Positions 5,270-6,600 of a stretch of DNA of 6,600 bases are shown here, in pieces. Every line of letters starts with the position of its first letter. Within the stretch, counting starts at the first letter, position 1. The position numbers were made by a program, and so were the translations under genes. The notes under the pieces are model-generated. The model ran no database searches, had not been told where the DNA came from, and worked only from the letters and a program-made list of their open reading frames with translations. The stretch is from Acidimicrobiia bacterium (GTDB lineage Bacteria > Actinomycetota > Acidimicrobiia > Acidimicrobiales > Ilumatobacteraceae): NCBI GenBank assembly GCA_013815505.1, contig JACDGA010000106.1:1-6600 (forward strand). Direction: 5' to 3'.

Positions 5270-6442
5270 TCAGAAGCCGGTGGTGGAGTGAGGGACCGGC
5301 GCCATGGTCATGAAGGCATCGGCGCGCGTGCGGGCGTGGTCGTCGCGCACGGTGGCGCGGCGGCCGGCGACGAGCGCCGACACCGTGACGCCTCCGAGGA
5401 GGAGCACCCCGGCGCCAGCCTGGTCGGTGACGACGTCTGGCCGGCGGCGGGTGCGCGAACACGCCGCGCCGTCGGGACCGCCGTCGATGCGATGGCGAAC
5501 GCCGTCGACCTCGACCACGAGCGAGTCCTCGGTTGCATACCGCCGGGCGGCGAAGCACGCGGCGACGTCCATCGGCTTGCACCACACACCGTCGTTGAGC
5601 CCGGTGGTGCGGTAGGCGCGCTGGTCGTCGAGCAGGTACGGGATGGGATCGTCGGGCGGGATCACGAACGAGCGAATCGGTCCGACGAGGTCGACCCCGA
5701 GGATCGTGTGCCACAGAGCGACGTGTGCCTCCGGGGTGATCGCAGCGAAGTCGACGACGCGCAGCTCGTGCGCTGGGAACCCGTCGTTCCAAGCCTGAGT
5801 GATCTTCCACGTCGCGAACCCGTCGTCGTGCACGGCGGTCACCGCCGTCGGGCCCCACCCCACGTGCATGCTGGCGATCCACTCCCGGGTGCGTGACACC
5901 TCACCTGCGCGGCCGGTGCGATACCGCTCCCAGTGTTCGCGCACCGCGTCGGCCGCGCCGTCGTCGAGCAACCGCGCCGTCCCGGCCGGTGGGCGGAACT
6001 GCTCGGCGACCTGGGCCCGGCGGCGGTCGACCTCGATGATGCGTCGCCGCGTGGCGATGCCGTATCCGAACCGCTCGTAGATCGCGCCCTCGCTCGCCGT
6101 CAACGCCGCGAGTGGCTCACCGCGGTCGGTGATGTCGTCGTGGACGGCATCCATCAGCCGGCGCAGCAGTCCCTGACGTCGATGGGTCACGGCGACGCCA
6201 ACCCACGTGACGCCCGCCATGGTGATCGCCACGCCGCCCGGCAGCGTCATCTCGAAGAGGTCCGATCCGGCGGCGCCGACGATCTGGCCGTCGTCGACTG
6301 CGATGCGGTAGCGGTCGAGGTCGAGCACGGCGCGCACGGCCTCCCGGTCGGCCTCGCTGTACTCGCCCGACCCGAACACCCTGGCGTCGAACGCGGTGAG
6401 GGCGACGAAGTCGTCGGCGGTGGGCTTGCGCAGCGCGGTCAC
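5270..6442 (-). CDS. Eis-family GNAT N-acetyltransferase with C-terminal SCP2-like domain
   Basis: This is a 390-residue protein with the three-part layout of the Eis family (about 400 residues). The N-terminal GNAT domain (about 1-140) has the acetyl-CoA loop in GVAVTHRRQGLLRRLM (82-97; pyrophosphate loop RRQGLL at 88-93) and the segment TASEGAIYERFGYG (115-128), which holds the conserved tyrosines. A second GNAT-like domain follows (about 150-285). The C-terminal domain (about 286-390) resembles sterol-carrier-protein-2 (WCKPMDVAACFAARRY, 287-302; AGVLLLGGVTVSALVAG, 344-360) and ends in Phe390. In mycobacterial Eis the C-terminal carboxylate acts in catalysis, and a terminal Phe is retained here. 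Eis acetylates several amines of aminoglycosides and Lys residues; the native substrate here is unknown and resistance should not be assumed. The start is GTG at 6442, without a Shine-Dalgarno but with TAGGCT 6 nt upstream. It is convergent with the CitE-like gene and divergent from the gene at 6466. Confidence 0.9.
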   Translation of the reverse strand: MTALRKPTADDFVALTAFDARVFGSGEYSEADREAVRAVLDLDRYRIAVDDGQIVGAAGSDLFEMTLPGGVAITMAGVTWVGVAVTHRRQGLLRRLMDAVHDDITDRGEPLAALTASEGAIYERFGYGIATRRRIIEVDRRRAQVAEQFRPPAGTARLLDDGAADAVREHWERYRTGRAGEVSRTREWIASMHVGWGPTAVTAVHDDGFATWKITQAWNDGFPAHELRVVDFAAITPEAHVALWHTILGVDLVGPIRSFVIPPDDPIPYLLDDQRAYRTTGLNDGVWCKPMDVAACFAARRYATEDSLVVEVDGVRHRIDGGPDGAACSRTRRRPDVVTDQAGAGVLLLGGVTVSALVAGRRATVRDDHARTRADAFMTMAPVPHSTTGF

Positions 6443-6448
6443 CGCGGC

Positions 6449-6454
6449 AGCCTA
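6449..6454 (-). promoter_or_regulatory. Putative -10 box (TAGGCT) for the acetyltransferase
   Basis: On the minus strand TAGGCT (TANNNT) is followed by 6 nt (GCCGCG) and the GTG at 6442, which has no Shine-Dalgarno, so a leaderless or near-leaderless message is suggested. The box shares the CCTAGG palindrome (6451-6456) with the ribosome-binding site of the divergent gene. The motif is short and the call is weak. Confidence 0.3.
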
Positions 6455-6457
6455 GGA
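6454..6457 (+). promoter_or_regulatory. Ribosome-binding site (AGGA) for the gene at 6466
   Basis: AGGA lies 8 nt before the ATG at 6466, a normal distance. It supports that start and shows that the + strand message has a leader, so its promoter should lie within the first codons of the acetyltransferase gene. Confidence 0.5.
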
Positions 6458-6465
6458 ACCCGCAC

Positions 6466-6600
6466 ATGCGCAGGCCCGACGAGTTCGGCGAGTTCTCCGG
6501 CGCTGCTCGCTCAGCGCCCGGAGTGGCCGAAGCCGCCGCCACGGTCGACGCCGTCGAGATCGTCGACGACGTCCCAGGCGACCTGCGTGACGGGCTGGAT
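6466..6600 (+). CDS. N-terminal start of an unidentified protein (partial)
   Basis: An ATG at 6466 opens a frame that continues without a stop to the window edge (45 codons). It begins MRRPDEFGEFSGAARSAPGV, continues through an alanine-rich stretch and ends with the acidic VEIVDDVPGDLRDGLD. It has an AGGA site at proper spacing and G/C-biased third positions, which support real coding. There is no signal peptide or recognisable motif in the visible part. It is divergent from the acetyltransferase, with only 23 bp between the two start codons, so shared control is possible. The function cannot be assigned. Confidence 0.55.
   Translation, partial: MRRPDEFGEFSGAARSAPGVAEAAATVDAVEIVDDVPGDLRDGLD

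Overview
The window is very GC-rich, with strong G/C bias at third codon positions, frequent GTG starts and almost no long AT-rich spacer. Together with an Eis-type acetyltransferase and a malyl-CoA lyase that reads like the Chloroflexus enzyme, this suggests a high-GC actinobacterium. My best guess is the Acidimicrobiia (Ilumatobacter-like), inferred from gene content and not proven. Genes are tightly packed, and nothing looks like a phage, transposase, CRISPR array or RNA gene.

Layout. Positions 1-111 hold the last 36 codons of an unidentified + strand gene. It converges on a minus-strand pair: a 71-residue membrane miniprotein with the YLDPGTG motif (1575-1790), followed by a 467-residue SAM-dependent methyltransferase of the NoeA-like type (141-1544). 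A 90-bp divergent spacer separates this pair from an uncharacterised protein with about eight membrane helices (1881-3041, +). Next come two abutting copies of a 90-bp palindrome-rich repeat (3046-3226), which fill nearly the whole gap before a two-gene + strand operon. That operon is mcl (3244-4305), an L-malyl-CoA/beta-methylmalyl-CoA lyase, and a short CitE-like paralogue (4302-5198) joined to it by an ATGA overlap. A nested inverted repeat (5205-5260) lies between this operon and the convergent Eis-like GNAT acetyltransferase (5270-6442, -). A further + strand gene begins at 6466 and runs off the end.

How the genes work together. The lyase and its coupled paralogue most likely act in sequence on malyl-CoA or methylmalyl-CoA. 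One attractive reading is lyase plus malyl-CoA thioesterase, together an apparent malate synthase as in the ethylmalonyl-CoA pathway. The miniprotein/methyltransferase pair probably acts at the cell envelope, but its substrate is unknown. The methyltransferase also shows kinase-like catalytic-loop spacing in its N-terminal half. The membrane protein and the GNAT enzyme have no visible functional link to their neighbours.

Three starts (1790, 3244, 6442) lack a Shine-Dalgarno sequence but have a TANNNT box 6-8 nt upstream, the arrangement expected of leaderless actinobacterial mRNAs. No sharply defined new system is evident. The most notable items are the tandem repeat at the mcl promoter, the lyase/CitE-like couple with its Asp-to-Glu lid change, and the miniprotein/methyltransferase pair.
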